From the NCBI RefSeq assembly GCF_001184025.1, contig NZ_BBYG01000012.1, forward strand, positions 248,001 to 312,000: 64,000 bases of DNA. Direction: 5' to 3'. The DNA comes from Streptomyces maremycinicus (GTDB lineage Bacteria > Actinomycetota > Actinomycetes > Streptomycetales > Streptomycetaceae). The notes under the pieces were generated by a model. That model was not told where the DNA came from and did not search any database. It saw only the letters and a list, made by a program, of their open reading frames with translations. The translations under genes and the position numbers were made by a program. Positions 47,137 through 57,700 of this stretch are shown one piece after another. Position 1 is the first letter of the stretch, and every line of letters starts with the position of its first letter.

Positions 47137-47690
47137 CACAACTCCTTGAAGTGGTCGAAGGGTTCACGGCAGTCGAGGCAGCGCCGCAGGGCCTTGCAGG
47201 CGGTGGAGGAGAAGCGGCTGAGCAGCTCGGTGTCGGTGGAGCCGCAGTGCGGGCAGCGGATCGGCTCCAGGGCCGCGCCGCCCGGGTCGGCCGTGGGCTC
47301 GGGAGCGAGGGTGCGGGTGGGGCCCAGGGTGACGCCGACCGGTTCGGACGCCGCCCGCACGCGGGGCGGAGCGATGCCGAACTCCCGGAGTTTGCGGCGC
47401 CCTTCGGCGGAGATGTCGTCGGTCGACCAGGCGGGGGACAGCACCGTGCGCACGGTGACCTCCCGCACCCCGTGCGCGTGCAGCGCCCGTTCGATGTCCA
47501 GGGACATCGCCTCGACGGCCGGGCAGCCGGTGTAGGTGGGGGTCAGCTCGACCTCCACGGCGTCCGCGGCGCGTACGTGCACCGCGCGCAGGACGCCGAG
47601 TTCCCGGAGCGTGACCACGGGCAGTTCGGGGTCGAGCACCGAGCCGGCGATCTCGAGGAGTTCCGCCTCGAGCGGGGTGAGCGTCACCAT
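47136..47690 (-). CDS. paaD: Phenylacetate degradation protein PaaD (MIP18/DUF59)
   Basis: 184 residues. DUF59 domain: SVLDPELPVVTLRELGVLRAV and TYTGCPAVEAM (conserved Cys) with VLSPAWSTDDIS. The C-terminal extension holds a zinc-ribbon, CPHCGSTDTELLSRFSSTACK plus CLDCREPFDHFK. PaaD is required for epoxidase maturation, probably iron-sulfur insertion. ATG at 47690, overlapping the end of paaC by seven bases. Confidence 0.95.
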   Translation of the reverse strand: MVTLTPLEAELLEIAGSVLDPELPVVTLRELGVLRAVHVRAADAVEVELTPTYTGCPAVEAMSLDIERALHAHGVREVTVRTVLSPAWSTDDISAEGRRKLREFGIAPPRVRAASEPVGVTLGPTRTLAPEPTADPGGAALEPIRCPHCGSTDTELLSRFSSTACKALRRCLDCREPFDHFKEL

Positions 47691-48406
47691 GACGCGCCCG
47701 GGTGGCTGCGGTGCAGGTGCTGCATCTCGGCGAGCATCCGGCCGAAGGACTCGGTGTGCAGGCCCTCGCGGCCCGCGCCGGCGCTCCAGGCTCCGGTGCG
47801 CGGGCCTTCGGGCACGGCCAGGCCGGCCCGCTTCAGCACGCCGCGCACCGATTCCAGCCAGGCAGGCTCCAGCTCCGCCGGATCGAGGCCGAGGCCGTCC
47901 ACGGGGCGGAACATCTCGCCGGTGAACCGCCACAGAGCCGTGCAGGCCACCTGCGTCCGCCCGTGGCTCTCCTCGGTGCCGTCACCGAGCCGCAGCGTCC
48001 ACTGCTCGGCGTGGTCGCGGTGGTAGGCGACCTCCTTGACGGCCTTCGCCGCCAGTCCCGCGAACGGGCCCTCGGTGGCCGCCAGTCGCCCGTACAGCAG
48101 GTGCTGGTAGGTGGAGAAGTACAGCTGGCGGACGATGGTGTGGGCGAAGTCGCCGTTCGGCTGCTCGACCAACTGGAGGTTGCGAAAGGCGCGTTCCTCG
48201 CGCAGGTACGCCAGTTCGTCCTCGTCGCCGGCCATCGACAGCAGGATCCGGGCCTGGCCCAGCAGGTCGAGGGCGATGTTGCCGAGGGCGACCTCCTCCT
48301 CCAGCACGGGCGCGTGGCCCATCCACTCCCCCAGGCGGTGGGAGAGCACCAGGGCGTCGTCGCCGAGGGCGAGGGCGGCGGTGCGGGTGTGCGTCGTCGT
48401 GGTCAC
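47684..48406 (-). CDS. paaC: Phenylacetyl-CoA epoxidase structural subunit PaaC
   Basis: 240-residue ferritin-like subunit without a working metal site; it pairs with PaaA. Core LGNIALDLLGQARILLSMAGDEDELAYLREERAFRN and KEVAYHRDHAEQWTLRLGDGTEES. GTG start at 48406, overlapping the paaB stop by four bases. Confidence 0.95.
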   Translation of the reverse strand: MTTTTHTRTAALALGDDALVLSHRLGEWMGHAPVLEEEVALGNIALDLLGQARILLSMAGDEDELAYLREERAFRNLQLVEQPNGDFAHTIVRQLYFSTYQHLLYGRLAATEGPFAGLAAKAVKEVAYHRDHAEQWTLRLGDGTEESHGRTQVACTALWRFTGEMFRPVDGLGLDPAELEPAWLESVRGVLKRAGLAVPEGPRTGAWSAGAGREGLHTESFGRMLAEMQHLHRSHPGASW

Positions 48407-48686
48407 AGGTGCTTCACCCCCTCCGGGATCTCGTAGAACGTCGGGTGCCGGTAGGGCTTGTCGGCGGACGGCTCGAAGAACGGGTCCTTCTCGTCCGGCG
48501 AGGAGGCCGTGACCGCTGAGGACGGCACGACCCAGATCGAGACGCCCTCACCTCGGCGGGTGTACAGGTCGCGCGCGTTGCGCAGGGCGAACTCGGCGTC
48601 CGGGGCGTGCAGGCTGCCGGCGTGGGTGTGGGAGAGGCCGCGCCGGGAGCGCACGAAGACCTCCCACAGGGGCCAGTCGGTGTTCG

Positions 48687-48690
<4 letters not shown>
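48403..48690 (-). CDS. paaB: Phenylacetyl-CoA epoxidase subunit PaaB
   Basis: 95-residue bridging subunit of the epoxidase. [38 protein letters not shown] is the family signature, with [10 protein letters not shown] and [13 protein letters not shown] at the end. The ATG overlaps the paaA stop (ATGA). Confidence 0.96.
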
Positions 48691-49700
<1,010 letters not shown>

Positions 49701-49767
49701 GCGGTCCCCCTTGACCTCGGGCCCCGGCTCGGTGCCGTGACCTCGGCTCTGCCCGAGCCTTCTCCCG

Positions 49768-49781
49768 ACCGATCGTTCGGT
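49768..49781. promoter_or_regulatory. PaaR-type operator upstream of paaA
   Basis: ACCGATCGTTCGGT fits ACCG-N6-CGGT with central CG. The same pattern occurs at 54849 and 57701. As I recall, Corynebacterium PaaR, also TetR-family, recognises a comparable ACCGNNCGNNCGGT core. Confidence 0.7.
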
Positions 49782-49826
49782 CCGTGCGATTCCATGGTGG
49801 GACGGCCGTCGTAAGGTGTCAACCGC

Positions 49827-49859
49827 TGTGGATAACCTGCGGGCATCCCCTGTGGACAA
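49827..49859 (-). promoter_or_regulatory. Two perfect DnaA boxes beside paa promoter
   Basis: Minus-strand TTATCCACA (49827-49835) and TTGTCCACA (49851-49859), 24 bp apart, between the paaA operator and the DUF5819 gene. Confidence 0.6.
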
Positions 49860-49985
49860 CCTGCCCCGGCCTTCTCCCGGCCGGGGTGTGACGGGGAGGG
49901 GGCTGCGCCGAACGGGTGAAGCTGAGTACCGTTCGCGATTGCGCGACGCAGCGCGAGGACGACCGGCATCGGGGAACGGGGCGGA

Positions 49986-51056
49986 ATGGACGTGCACGAC
50001 GGAGGGTCCGGCTCTCCCAAGGGGCCGAACACGTCGAGGGAGGCGGAGGCGGACTCGCCACCCGCCCGGGACGCCGTACCCCGCCCCCGAACCGAACTCC
50101 CGGCCCCCGAGGTCGCCTCCCGGGCCGACATCCCGGCCCCCGGACCCGGGTCCGGGGCCGACGGCGCGGATTCCGTGCCCGCTCCCCGGGCCGATGACGC
50201 GGACTCCGTGCCTGCCTCCAGGGCCGACGGCGCGGACTCCCTGCCCGAGTCCCGGGTCGAGCCCGCGGATCCCGTGCCCGCTCCCCGGGCCGACGGCGCG
50301 GACTCCCTGCCTGCTCCCCGGGCCGAGCCCGTGGAACCGGACATCGCTGCCCCGGACGAGGCCACGACCACCGACGGTCTCGCGTCGGGGCCCGGGCGGC
50401 CGGAGGCGCGTACCGGTGTGGCCGCCCTCTCTCCCCGCTATCAGGTCGGTGCCGCGCTGGCGCTGGCCGTCGTCGCGGTGGCCGTCTGTGTGCATGTCGG
50501 GATGGTGTTCCTGCACGTCGCCCCGTCGAACACCGTCACCAAGGCGCACGGCAAGGCGGTCGACGACTGGATATACCCGGAGTTCGAGCAGAACTGGAAG
50601 CTGTTCGCGCCGAACCCGCTCCAGCAGAACATCGCCGTCCAGGTCCGCGCCCAGGTCCGTACCGAGGACGGCGGCTCGCGGACCACCGGCTGGTACGACC
50701 TGTCGGCGCAGGACGGCCGGGCCATCGACGGCAACCTGCTGCCGAGCCACACCCAGCAGAACGAGCTGCGCCGAGCCTGGGACTTCTTCACCGCCACGCA
50801 CGACAACGAGAACCGCCCCGTCGGCCTGCGCGGAGCCCTCTCCGAGACGTACCTGCGCCGCATCGTGGTGCTTCGTCTGGAGCGCGGCGGCGTGGCCGGT
50901 GACGGCGGTGTCGTCGAACGGATCCAGGTGCGTTCGCAGACCACCAATGTGACCCCGCCGAAGTGGAGCACCGAGAAGGTGTCGATGAGCCCGGTGTACC
51001 GCGAGCTGTCCTGGTGGTCCGTGCCGGCCGGCGCGACCGAGGGAGGCACGAGGTGA
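49986..51056 (+). CDS. DUF5819 membrane protein
   Basis: 356 residues. The first 145 residues are disordered and contain a degenerate 11-residue repeat ([11 protein letters not shown] and variants, about six copies) whose DNA is also repetitive. A TM ([22 protein letters not shown]) precedes the DUF5819 domain: [31 protein letters not shown] and a C-terminal beta-rich part ending [11 protein letters not shown]. Its stop overlaps the start of the HTTM gene (GTGA), so the two are made together. The pair resembles SdpA plus SdpB in general layout; function unknown. Confidence 0.85.
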   Translation: MDVHDGGSGSPKGPNTSREAEADSPPARDAVPRPRTELPAPEVASRADIPAPGPGSGADGADSVPAPRADDADSVPASRADGADSLPESRVEPADPVPAPRADGADSLPAPRAEPVEPDIAAPDEATTTDGLASGPGRPEARTGVAALSPRYQVGAALALAVVAVAVCVHVGMVFLHVAPSNTVTKAHGKAVDDWIYPEFEQNWKLFAPNPLQQNIAVQVRAQVRTEDGGSRTTGWYDLSAQDGRAIDGNLLPSHTQQNELRRAWDFFTATHDNENRPVGLRGALSETYLRRIVVLRLERGGVAGDGGVVERIQVRSQTTNVTPPKWSTEKVSMSPVYRELSWWSVPAGATEGGTR

Positions 51057-52264
51057 ACCGGTTCTCCCTGACGGTGTCCGCCGCCATCGCCCGCGTCACC
51101 GGGTCGGCGCTCGCGCCGTACCAGAGCGCCGTGGTCCGGATCGGCTTCAGCGCCACCTGGCTGTTGTTCCTGCTGCGCGAGTTCCCCCACCGCCAGGAGC
51201 TCTACGGCCCCGACGGCCCCTGGGACTGGGAGCTGGCCCGGCAGCTGATCGACACCAACGGCGCGTTCACGGCGCTGATGTGGTCGGACGGGCGGGGCTG
51301 GTTCGAGGCGGTGTACCTGCTCGCGCTGCTCTCGGCCGCGCTGCTGCTCGTCGGCTGGCGCACCCGCGCGATGTCGGTGCTGTTCATGGTCGGTGTGCTG
51401 TCGCTCCAGAACCGCAGCGTCTTCATGGGGGACGGCGGGGACAACGTCCTGCACCTGATGTCGATCTACCTCGTGTTCATGCGGTGCGGCCGGGTGTGGT
51501 CGCTGGACGCCCGACGGGACCGGCGGGCGCACGAGGCACGCGCGCGGGGAGAACGGGTCGCCGACCGGGTGGGCCCCGTCCTGTGGGCCGCGGCCGGGTT
51601 CGTCCTGGTCACGGTGACCGTGGCGGGCCGCTTCCACAGCGCCTGGACCATTCCTGTGCTCCTGTGGGCGGTGTGGGCCGTGCTGGGCCTGTGGTGGGCC
51701 GTCGGCCGCCGTACGAAGCCGGGCGAGCCGCGGATCCTGCTCGACGTGATGGCGAACATCCTGCACAACGGCGCCCTGGTCGTGATCATGGCCGAGGCCT
51801 GTCTGATCTACGCGACCGCCGGCTGGTACAAGATCCAGGGGTCGCGCTGGCAGGACGGCACCGCCGCGTACTACCCCCTGCACCTGGACTACTTCTCGCC
51901 GTGGCCCGGGCTCGCCGATCTGCTGGCCGGCAGCGGCACGATGGTCCTGCTGGCCACCTACGGGACCGTCATCGTGCAGGTCGCCTTCCCGTTCACGCTC
52001 GCCAACCGGCGGCTGAAGAACGTTCTGCTGGCCCTGATGATGACGGAGCACGCGGTGATCGCCGTGGTGCTCGGCCTGCCGTTCTTCTCGCTGGCGATGA
52101 TCGCGACGGACGCCGTCTTCCTGCCGACGCCCTTCCTGCACCGGGTGGGCGGATGGGCCACGCGCGCGCGGGGACAGCTGCTCCCCCGTGTCGGCCGTAC
52201 GGCGGTCCCGGAGCCGCGGGCCCAGGAGAACCCCGAGCCCACCCACGTAGGCTTCACGGCATGA
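51053..52264 (+). CDS. HTTM-domain polytopic membrane protein
   Basis: 403 residues, GTG start. HTTM is the membrane domain shared by vitamin K-dependent gamma-carboxylase and SdpB. Six to nine TM helices, including [47 protein letters not shown] and [16 protein letters not shown]. The family motif is [20 protein letters not shown] with [15 protein letters not shown]. No second carboxylase domain is present. Coupled to the DUF5819 gene before and a TrmH-type gene after (ATGA). Confidence 0.9.
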   Translation: MNRFSLTVSAAIARVTGSALAPYQSAVVRIGFSATWLLFLLREFPHRQELYGPDGPWDWELARQLIDTNGAFTALMWSDGRGWFEAVYLLALLSAALLLVGWRTRAMSVLFMVGVLSLQNRSVFMGDGGDNVLHLMSIYLVFMRCGRVWSLDARRDRRAHEARARGERVADRVGPVLWAAAGFVLVTVTVAGRFHSAWTIPVLLWAVWAVLGLWWAVGRRTKPGEPRILLDVMANILHNGALVVIMAEACLIYATAGWYKIQGSRWQDGTAAYYPLHLDYFSPWPGLADLLAGSGTMVLLATYGTVIVQVAFPFTLANRRLKNVLLALMMTEHAVIAVVLGLPFFSLAMIATDAVFLPTPFLHRVGGWATRARGQLLPRVGRTAVPEPRAQENPEPTHVGFTA

Positions 52265-53037
52265 CCGACCCCGTGACCGCCGGTTCCGGTCCGCTCGACC
52301 GGTGGCGCCGGCTCGCCGACGCGTCCGTCCTGCTCGACGGTTTCCACGCCCTCAAGCACGCCGTGCGCTTCGGAGCCGAGATCCCGGTGGCGGTCACCGC
52401 CGACCGGCGGGCGACGCTCGCCCTCGCCGGCGAACTGGCCCCGGACGTCCGCGACGCGCTGGACGCCCTGCTGACGGAGGTCCCGGAGGCGACGTACACC
52501 TCGCTGGTGGCGCGCCCGCATCCCACCGCGGTCGCGGCCCTCGCGGTACGGCCCTCCCGCGAGGCCGCTCTGGAGCGGCTGGGGCACGCGCCGCGCGGCA
52601 CGCCTGTCGTGGTCCTGGACAACCCGCGCAACCTCGGCAACGCGGGCGCGGTGATCCGGCTGGCCGCAGGTTTCGGGGCCACCGGGGTGGTCACCACCGG
52701 CACGCTCGATCCCTGGCACCCGACCGTGGTGCGCGGCGGGGCGGGGCTGCACTTCGCGACCGCCGTGGAGCGGCTGACCGTCGACGAGCTGCCCGCCGGA
52801 CCGGTGTTCGCCCTCGACCCGGAGGGGGACGACCTCCGGGGCGTCGAGCTGCCGGACGACGCCCTCCTGGCCTTCGGCTCGGAGCGCAGCGGGCTCTCCG
52901 CCGAACTGCGCGCGCGTGCCGACCACCTTCTCGCCCTGCCGATGCGCCCCCAGGTCTCCAGCTACAACCTCGCGACCAGTGTGGCCATGACGCTGTACCA
53001 CTGGAGCGCCACCGGGGGCGCGCCGCACGTCCCTTGA
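52261..53037 (+). CDS. SpoU/TrmH-family RNA methyltransferase
   Basis: 258-residue SPOUT-fold 2'-O-ribose methyltransferase acting on tRNA or rRNA. N-terminal substrate-binding part, then VVVLDNPRNLGNAGAVIRLAAGFGATGVV (motif 1), LAFGSERSGLSAELRARAD (motif 2) and LPMRPQVSSYNLATSVAMTLYHW (motif 3), the SAM-binding knot. ATG overlaps the HTTM stop, so it is in the same operon, though a functional link is not obvious. Confidence 0.92.
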   Translation: MTDPVTAGSGPLDRWRRLADASVLLDGFHALKHAVRFGAEIPVAVTADRRATLALAGELAPDVRDALDALLTEVPEATYTSLVARPHPTAVAALAVRPSREAALERLGHAPRGTPVVVLDNPRNLGNAGAVIRLAAGFGATGVVTTGTLDPWHPTVVRGGAGLHFATAVERLTVDELPAGPVFALDPEGDDLRGVELPDDALLAFGSERSGLSAELRARADHLLALPMRPQVSSYNLATSVAMTLYHWSATGGAPHVP

Positions 53038-53049
53038 GCGTCCGGACGC

Positions 53050-54759
53050 CTAGGCGTCCCGGCGGACCTCGACCACCCGGAAGCGGTTCGCGACGAACGC
53101 GCCGTCGGTGAGGGCCGCGTTGGCCGCCGGGTTGCCGCCCGAGCCGTGGAAGTCGGAGAACGCGGCCGTCTGGTTGACGTAGACCCCGCCGGTGAGGTTG
53201 AGGGACAGCTGGGCGGCCTCCTCCAGGCAGACCTCCTCGATCGCCCGCTCCACCTCCTCGTCGGTGGTGTACGCGCCGACCGTCATCGCGCCCTTGTCGC
53301 GCACCGTGCGCCGCAGCAGGGCGACCGCGTCGGCCGCGGAGTCGACGGCGACGGCGAAGGAGACCGGGCCGAAGCACTCGCCCATGTAGGCGGCCTCGTC
53401 GTCCGCGCCGTCCCAGTACTTCCGGGCCCCGTCGAGCTTGACGAGCACCGGGGTGCGCACGACCGCGTCGGGGAACTCCGGGTTGCTCACCTCGCGGGAG
53501 GCGAGGGCGACCTCGCCGAGGCCCGCGGCGGCCTCCAGGCGCGCCTTGACGTCCGGGTTGACGATCGCGCCGAGCAGCGCGTTCGCGCGGGCGTCGTCGC
53601 CGAGGAGACCGTCGACCGCGCGGGCGAGGTCGGCGACGACCTCGTCGAAGGTCTTCGTGCCGTCGTCGGTGCGGATGCCGTCGCGCGGGATCAGCAGGTT
53701 CTGCGGGGTCGTGCACATCTGGCCGCTGTACAGGGAGAGCGAGAACGCCAGGTTGGCGAGCATGCCCTTGTAGTTCGCCGTGGACTCCACGATCACGGTG
53801 TTGACGCCGGCCTTCTCGGTGTAGACCTGCGCCTGGCGGGCGTTGGCCTCCAGCCAGTCGCCGAAGGCGGTCGAGCCGGTGTAGTCGATGATCCGGATCT
53901 CGGGCCGGGTGGCCAGGGTCTTGGCGATGCCCTCACCGGGGCGCTCGGCGGCCAGCGCGACCAGGTTCGGGTCGAAGCCGGCCTCGGTGAGCACCTCGCG
54001 GGCCACGCCGACGGTCAGCGCGAGCGGCAGCACCGCGCGCGGGTGGGGCTTGACCAGGACCGCGTTGCCGGTGGCCAGGGAGGCGAACAGGCCCGGGTAG
54101 CCGTTCCACGTCGGGAAGGTGTTGCACCCGATGAGCAGGGCGATCCCGCGCGGGACAGGCGTGAAGCGCTTGGTCAGCGCGAGCGGGTCGCGCTTGCCCT
54201 GGGGCTTGCTCCACTCCGCCGCGTCGGGCGTACGAACCTGCTCCGCGTAGGCGTACGCCACCGCCTCCAGGCCGCGGTCCTGCGCGTGCGGGCCGCCCGC
54301 CTGGAACGCCATCATGAAGGCCTGGCCGGAGGTGTGCATGACCGCGTGGGCGAACTCGTGCGTCCGGTCGCTGATCCGCTTGAGGATCTCCAGGCAGACC
54401 ACCGCGCGCAGTTCCGCGCCCGCGTCCCGCCAGGCGCCCTGTCCGGCCCGCATGGCGGGCAGCAGCGTGTCCACGTCCGCGTGCGGGTAGGTCACGCCCA
54501 GCTCGACGCCGTACGGCGAGATCTCGCCGCCCACCCAGTCGTCGGTGCCGGGCTGGCCGAGGTCGAGGCGGGTGTGCAGCACGGCGTCGAAGGCGGCCTT
54601 GCCGGCCGCGGCGTCCAGGCTGCCGTTCTCCCCGTAGGCCTTGGGGTGTTCCGGGTGCGGGGACCAGTAGGCGCGGGTACGGATCGCTTCCAGGGCCTGG
54701 TCGAGGGTGGGCCGGTGCTGGGCGATCAGAGCGTGCGCGGTCGGTTCGGCGGCGGCCAT
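53050..54759 (-). CDS. paaN: Phenylacetic acid degradation protein PaaN (aldehyde dehydrogenase type)
   Basis: 569-residue aldehyde-dehydrogenase-fold enzyme of the actinobacterial paa pathway, probably processing the ring-opened oxepin-CoA semialdehyde. Motifs: PRGIALLIGCNTFPTWNGYPGLFASLATGNAVLVKPHP, YTGSTAFGDWLE, and SLYSGQMCTTPQNLLIPRDG, with the catalytic Cys; ECFGPVSFAVAV follows later. It lacks the hotdog hydratase domain of E. coli PaaZ. Divergent from paaH across the second PaaR-type operator. Confidence 0.92.
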   Translation of the reverse strand: MAAAEPTAHALIAQHRPTLDQALEAIRTRAYWSPHPEHPKAYGENGSLDAAAGKAAFDAVLHTRLDLGQPGTDDWVGGEISPYGVELGVTYPHADVDTLLPAMRAGQGAWRDAGAELRAVVCLEILKRISDRTHEFAHAVMHTSGQAFMMAFQAGGPHAQDRGLEAVAYAYAEQVRTPDAAEWSKPQGKRDPLALTKRFTPVPRGIALLIGCNTFPTWNGYPGLFASLATGNAVLVKPHPRAVLPLALTVGVAREVLTEAGFDPNLVALAAERPGEGIAKTLATRPEIRIIDYTGSTAFGDWLEANARQAQVYTEKAGVNTVIVESTANYKGMLANLAFSLSLYSGQMCTTPQNLLIPRDGIRTDDGTKTFDEVVADLARAVDGLLGDDARANALLGAIVNPDVKARLEAAAGLGEVALASREVSNPEFPDAVVRTPVLVKLDGARKYWDGADDEAAYMGECFGPVSFAVAVDSAADAVALLRRTVRDKGAMTVGAYTTDEEVERAIEEVCLEEAAQLSLNLTGGVYVNQTAAFSDFHGSGGNPAANAALTDGAFVANRFRVVEVRRDA

Positions 54760-54848
54760 GCGGGACCAACTCCTCGTCTTGAGAACTCTCCGTCGAGCTC
54801 ATGACCTGGCGGAAACCTGGGCAGGAACAGCCAGTCAGGGCTAGAGTA

Positions 54849-54862
54849 ACCGAACGATCGGT
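54849..54862. promoter_or_regulatory. PaaR-type operator between paaN and paaH
   Basis: ACCGAACGATCGGT, palindromic around central CG, 90 bp from the paaN start and 57 bp from the paaH start, so one site can control both directions. A DnaA-like box TTTTCCACA (54887-54895, minus) lies 25 bp away. Confidence 0.75.
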
Positions 54863-54918
54863 CGGGACAAGGGGGCCTGCCGCATCTGTGGAAAACCCCG
54901 TGCGGGAGGATCGCGCAC

Positions 54919-56433
54919 ATGACAGCACTCGACCTCAGCAGCCCCGTGGCCGTCGTCGGCACCGGCACCATGGGCCAGGGCATCGCCCAGGTCGCGCTCG
55001 TCGCCGGTCACCCCGTGCGGCTGTACGACGCCGTGCCCGGCCGTGCCCGCGAGGCGGCCGATGCGATCGGTGCCCGCCTGGACCGGCTCGTCGAGAAGGA
55101 CCGCCTCTCCACCGGCGACCGGGACGAGGCACGCGCCCGTCTGCGGCCCGCGGAGAGCCTCGCCGACCTCGCCGACTGCTCCCTGGTCGTCGAGGCCGTC
55201 GTGGAGCTCCTGGAGGCCAAGCAGGACCTGTTCCGGCAACTGGAGGACGTCGTCGGCGAGGACTGTCTGCTCGCCACCAACACCTCGTCCCTGTCCGTGA
55301 CGGCCGTCGGGGGCGCCCTGCGCAACCCGGGCCGCCTGGTGGGTCTGCACTTCTTCAATCCCGCGCCGCTGATGCCGCTGGTGGAGGTCGTCTCCGGGTA
55401 CGCCACCGACGTCACGTCGGCCACGCGCGCGTACGAGACCGCCCGCTCCTGGGGCAAGACGCCGGTCGCCTGCGCCGACACCCCCGGCTTCATCGTCAAC
55501 CGCATCGCGCGGCCCTTCTACGCCGAGGCGTTCGCCGTCTACGAGGCCCAGGGCGCCGACCCGGCCACCATCGACGCGATCCTGCGCGAGTCGGGCGGCT
55601 TCAAGATGGGCGCCTTCGAGCTGACCGACCTGATCGGACAGGACGTCAACGAGTCGGTCACGCACTCCGTGTGGCGGTCCTTCTTCCAGGACGTGCGTTT
55701 CACGCCCTCGCTCGCCCAGCGGCGCCTGGTCGAGTCGGGCCGCCTCGGCCGCAAGACCGGCCAGGGCTGGTACGACTACGCGGACAAGGCCGGGGCCGCC
55801 GAACCGCACACCGCGGAGAAGGCCCAGCCGCCCGCGTACGTCGTCGCCGAGGGCAATCTGGGCCCCGCCTCCGAACTGCTCGCGCTGATCCGCGAGGCGG
55901 GCATCCAGGTCCGCGAGGAGGAGGAGGACCACGGCACCCGCCTGGTGCTGCCCGGTGACGGCCAGCTCGCCCTCGCCGACGGCCAGACCTCCGTGGAGTT
56001 CCGGGACGTCGTCTACTTCGACCTCGCCCTGGACTACCGCAAGGCCACCCGCATCGCCCTGTCCGCCTCCCAGGACACCTCCACGCAGACGATGTCCGAG
56101 GCGATCGGCCTGTTCCAGGCGCTCGGCAAGGACGTCAGCGTCATCGGCGACGTCCCGGGCATGATCGTCGCCCGTACCGTCGCGCGGATCGTCGACCTCG
56201 CGCACGACGCCGTGGCCAAGGGCGTCGCCACCGAGGAGGACATCGACACCGCGATGCGCCTGGGCGTGAACTACCCCCTCGGCCCCTTCGAGTGGAGCCG
56301 CAGGCTGGGCCGCACCTGGGCCTGCTCCCTCCTCGACGACCTGCACGAGCGCGACCCCTCCGGCCGCTACGCGCCGTCCCTCGCGCTGTACCGGCACTCC
56401 TACGCCACCGAGAAGCGGGAGGGCGCCTCGTGA
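54919..56433 (+). CDS. paaH: 3-hydroxyacyl-CoA dehydrogenase PaaH
   Basis: 504 residues, two dehydrogenase halves. The first has the NAD motif VAVVGTGTMGQGIAQVAL, the catalytic region TNTSSLSVTAVGGALRNPGRLVGLHFFNPAPLMPLVEVV, and DTPGFIVNRIARPFYAEAF. The second half (VPGMIVARTVARIVDLAHDAV, VNYPLGPFEW) repeats the C-terminal fold. It oxidises 3-hydroxyadipyl-CoA in phenylacetate breakdown. The TetR gene overlaps its stop, and it faces paaN across a shared operator. Confidence 0.93.
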   Translation: MTALDLSSPVAVVGTGTMGQGIAQVALVAGHPVRLYDAVPGRAREAADAIGARLDRLVEKDRLSTGDRDEARARLRPAESLADLADCSLVVEAVVELLEAKQDLFRQLEDVVGEDCLLATNTSSLSVTAVGGALRNPGRLVGLHFFNPAPLMPLVEVVSGYATDVTSATRAYETARSWGKTPVACADTPGFIVNRIARPFYAEAFAVYEAQGADPATIDAILRESGGFKMGAFELTDLIGQDVNESVTHSVWRSFFQDVRFTPSLAQRRLVESGRLGRKTGQGWYDYADKAGAAEPHTAEKAQPPAYVVAEGNLGPASELLALIREAGIQVREEEEDHGTRLVLPGDGQLALADGQTSVEFRDVVYFDLALDYRKATRIALSASQDTSTQTMSEAIGLFQALGKDVSVIGDVPGMIVARTVARIVDLAHDAVAKGVATEEDIDTAMRLGVNYPLGPFEWSRRLGRTWACSLLDDLHERDPSGRYAPSLALYRHSYATEKREGAS

Positions 56434-57020
56434 CCACCGCCAAGCGCGACACGTACACCCCGGAGACGCTGCTCTCCGTCGCCGTCCAGGTCTTCAACGA
56501 GCGCGGCTACGACGGCACCTCCATGGAGCACCTCTCCAAGGCGGCCGGCATCTCCAAGTCGTCGATCTACCACCATGTCGCCGGCAAGGAGGAACTGCTG
56601 CGGCGGGCCGTCAGCCGGGCCCTCGACGGCCTCTTCGGGATCCTCGAGGAGGAGCACGCGCGCGTGGGGCACGCCTCGGAGCGCCTGGAGTACGTCGTGC
56701 GGCGCATGGTCGAGGTGCTCATCGGCGAACTGCCGTACGTGACCCTGCTGCTGCGCGTGCGGGGCAACACCGACACCGAGCGGTGGGCCCTGGAGCGGCG
56801 ACGCGACTTCGACCACCGGGTCGCCGAACTGCTCCGGGCGGCCGCCGCCGACGGGGACATACGCGCGGACATGGAGTTCCGGCTCGCGACCCGGCTGGTC
56901 TTCGGGATGATCAACTCGATCGTCGAGTGGTACCGGCCGGGCGGCCGGGGGATGGTCGAGAGCGAGGTCGCCGACGCGGTCGTACGGCTGGTCTTCGAAG
57001 GGCTGCGCACGGCCCCGTAG
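56430..57020 (+). CDS. paaR: TetR-family repressor, PaaR-type
   Basis: 196 residues from a GTG overlapping the paaH stop. The N-terminal HTH is VQVFNERGYDGTSMEHLSKAAGISKSSIYHHVAGKEELL. The C-terminal ligand domain has YVVRRMVEVLIGELPYVTLLLRVRGNT and TRLVFGMINSIVEWY. Its place in the paa block and the repeated ACCG-N6-CGGT palindrome make it the likely repressor of the three sites, with phenylacetyl-CoA the likely inducer, as for known PaaR proteins. The assignment is inference from context. Confidence 0.8.
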   Translation: MTTAKRDTYTPETLLSVAVQVFNERGYDGTSMEHLSKAAGISKSSIYHHVAGKEELLRRAVSRALDGLFGILEEEHARVGHASERLEYVVRRMVEVLIGELPYVTLLLRVRGNTDTERWALERRRDFDHRVAELLRAAAADGDIRADMEFRLATRLVFGMINSIVEWYRPGGRGMVESEVADAVVRLVFEGLRTAP

Positions 57021-57023
57021 GCT

Positions 57024-57599
57024 TCAGCCCTGCGGCTCCAGGTCCTCCTCCTCGAACACCAGCAGCGTGCGCGTGCTGAGCACCTCCGGGATCGCCTGGA
57101 GCCGGGTGAGCACCACCTCGCGCAGCGCCCTGTTGTCCGGCGTGTGCACCAGCAGCAGGACGTCGAAATCGCCGCCCACCAGGGCGATGTGCGAGGCGCC
57201 GGGCAGCAGTCTGAGCTGCTCGCGCACCGTCCGCCAGGAGTTCTGCACGATCTTCAGCGTGATGTAGGCGCTGGTGCCCTGCCCGGCGCGCTCGTGGTCC
57301 ACCCGGGCGCCGAAGCCGCGGATGACGCCGTCCTCGATGAGCCGGTTGATCCGCGCGTAGGCGTTGGCGCGTGAGACATGGACCCGCTCGGCGACCGACC
57401 GTATCGAGGCGCGGCCGTCCGCCTGGAGCATCTGGAGGATGTCCTGGTCGATGGCGTCGAGCGGCCGCGGCGGCGGCAGCGTGGCACCGGCCGGAGCGGC
57501 GGCGATGCCCGGCGACGGGGCGCCGGCCGGTGTCGCCGGGCCGGCCGGAGGCGGCACGGTGCCGGTCTCCGGCCCGTCGGCCATTTGTTCAGGTGCCAT
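57024..57599 (-). CDS. Lrp/AsnC-family regulator, BkdR-like
   Basis: 191 residues from the ATG at 57599, chosen because AGGGGGAC precedes it. After a Pro/Ala-rich lead, the HTH part reads LDAIDQDILQMLQADGRASIRSVAERVHVSRANAYARINRLIEDGVI. The RAM effector domain follows (YITLKIVQNSWRTVREQLRLLPGASHIALVGGDFDVLLLV). Divergent from bkdABC, so it is probably their amino-acid-sensing regulator; Lrp proteins bind branched-chain or aromatic amino acids. The stop is four bases from the end of the TetR gene. Confidence 0.9.
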   Translation of the reverse strand: MAPEQMADGPETGTVPPPAGPATPAGAPSPGIAAAPAGATLPPPRPLDAIDQDILQMLQADGRASIRSVAERVHVSRANAYARINRLIEDGVIRGFGARVDHERAGQGTSAYITLKIVQNSWRTVREQLRLLPGASHIALVGGDFDVLLLVHTPDNRALREVVLTRLQAIPEVLSTRTLLVFEEEDLEPQG

Positions 57600-57644
57600 G
57601 TCCCCCTGCCTCCCTGCCATGGACGTACTGCACCCATCTCAGGT

Positions 57645-57666
57645 TGTGGAGAACCGTTTGTCCACA
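57645..57666. promoter_or_regulatory. DnaA boxes between Lrp gene and bkdA
   Basis: TTCTCCACA (57645-57653, minus) and a perfect TTGTCCACA (57658-57666, plus), in the divergent promoter region. Confidence 0.55.
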
Positions 57667-57700
57667 GCCTGAGGGGCCCTGTAGCCAAAATGTGCCGACG

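Noticed and set aside
50065..50340. Repeats in the DUF5819 gene considered as a CRISPR or minisatellite
   Set aside because: The repeats are in frame, degenerate and encode a disordered protein segment; no regular spacers.
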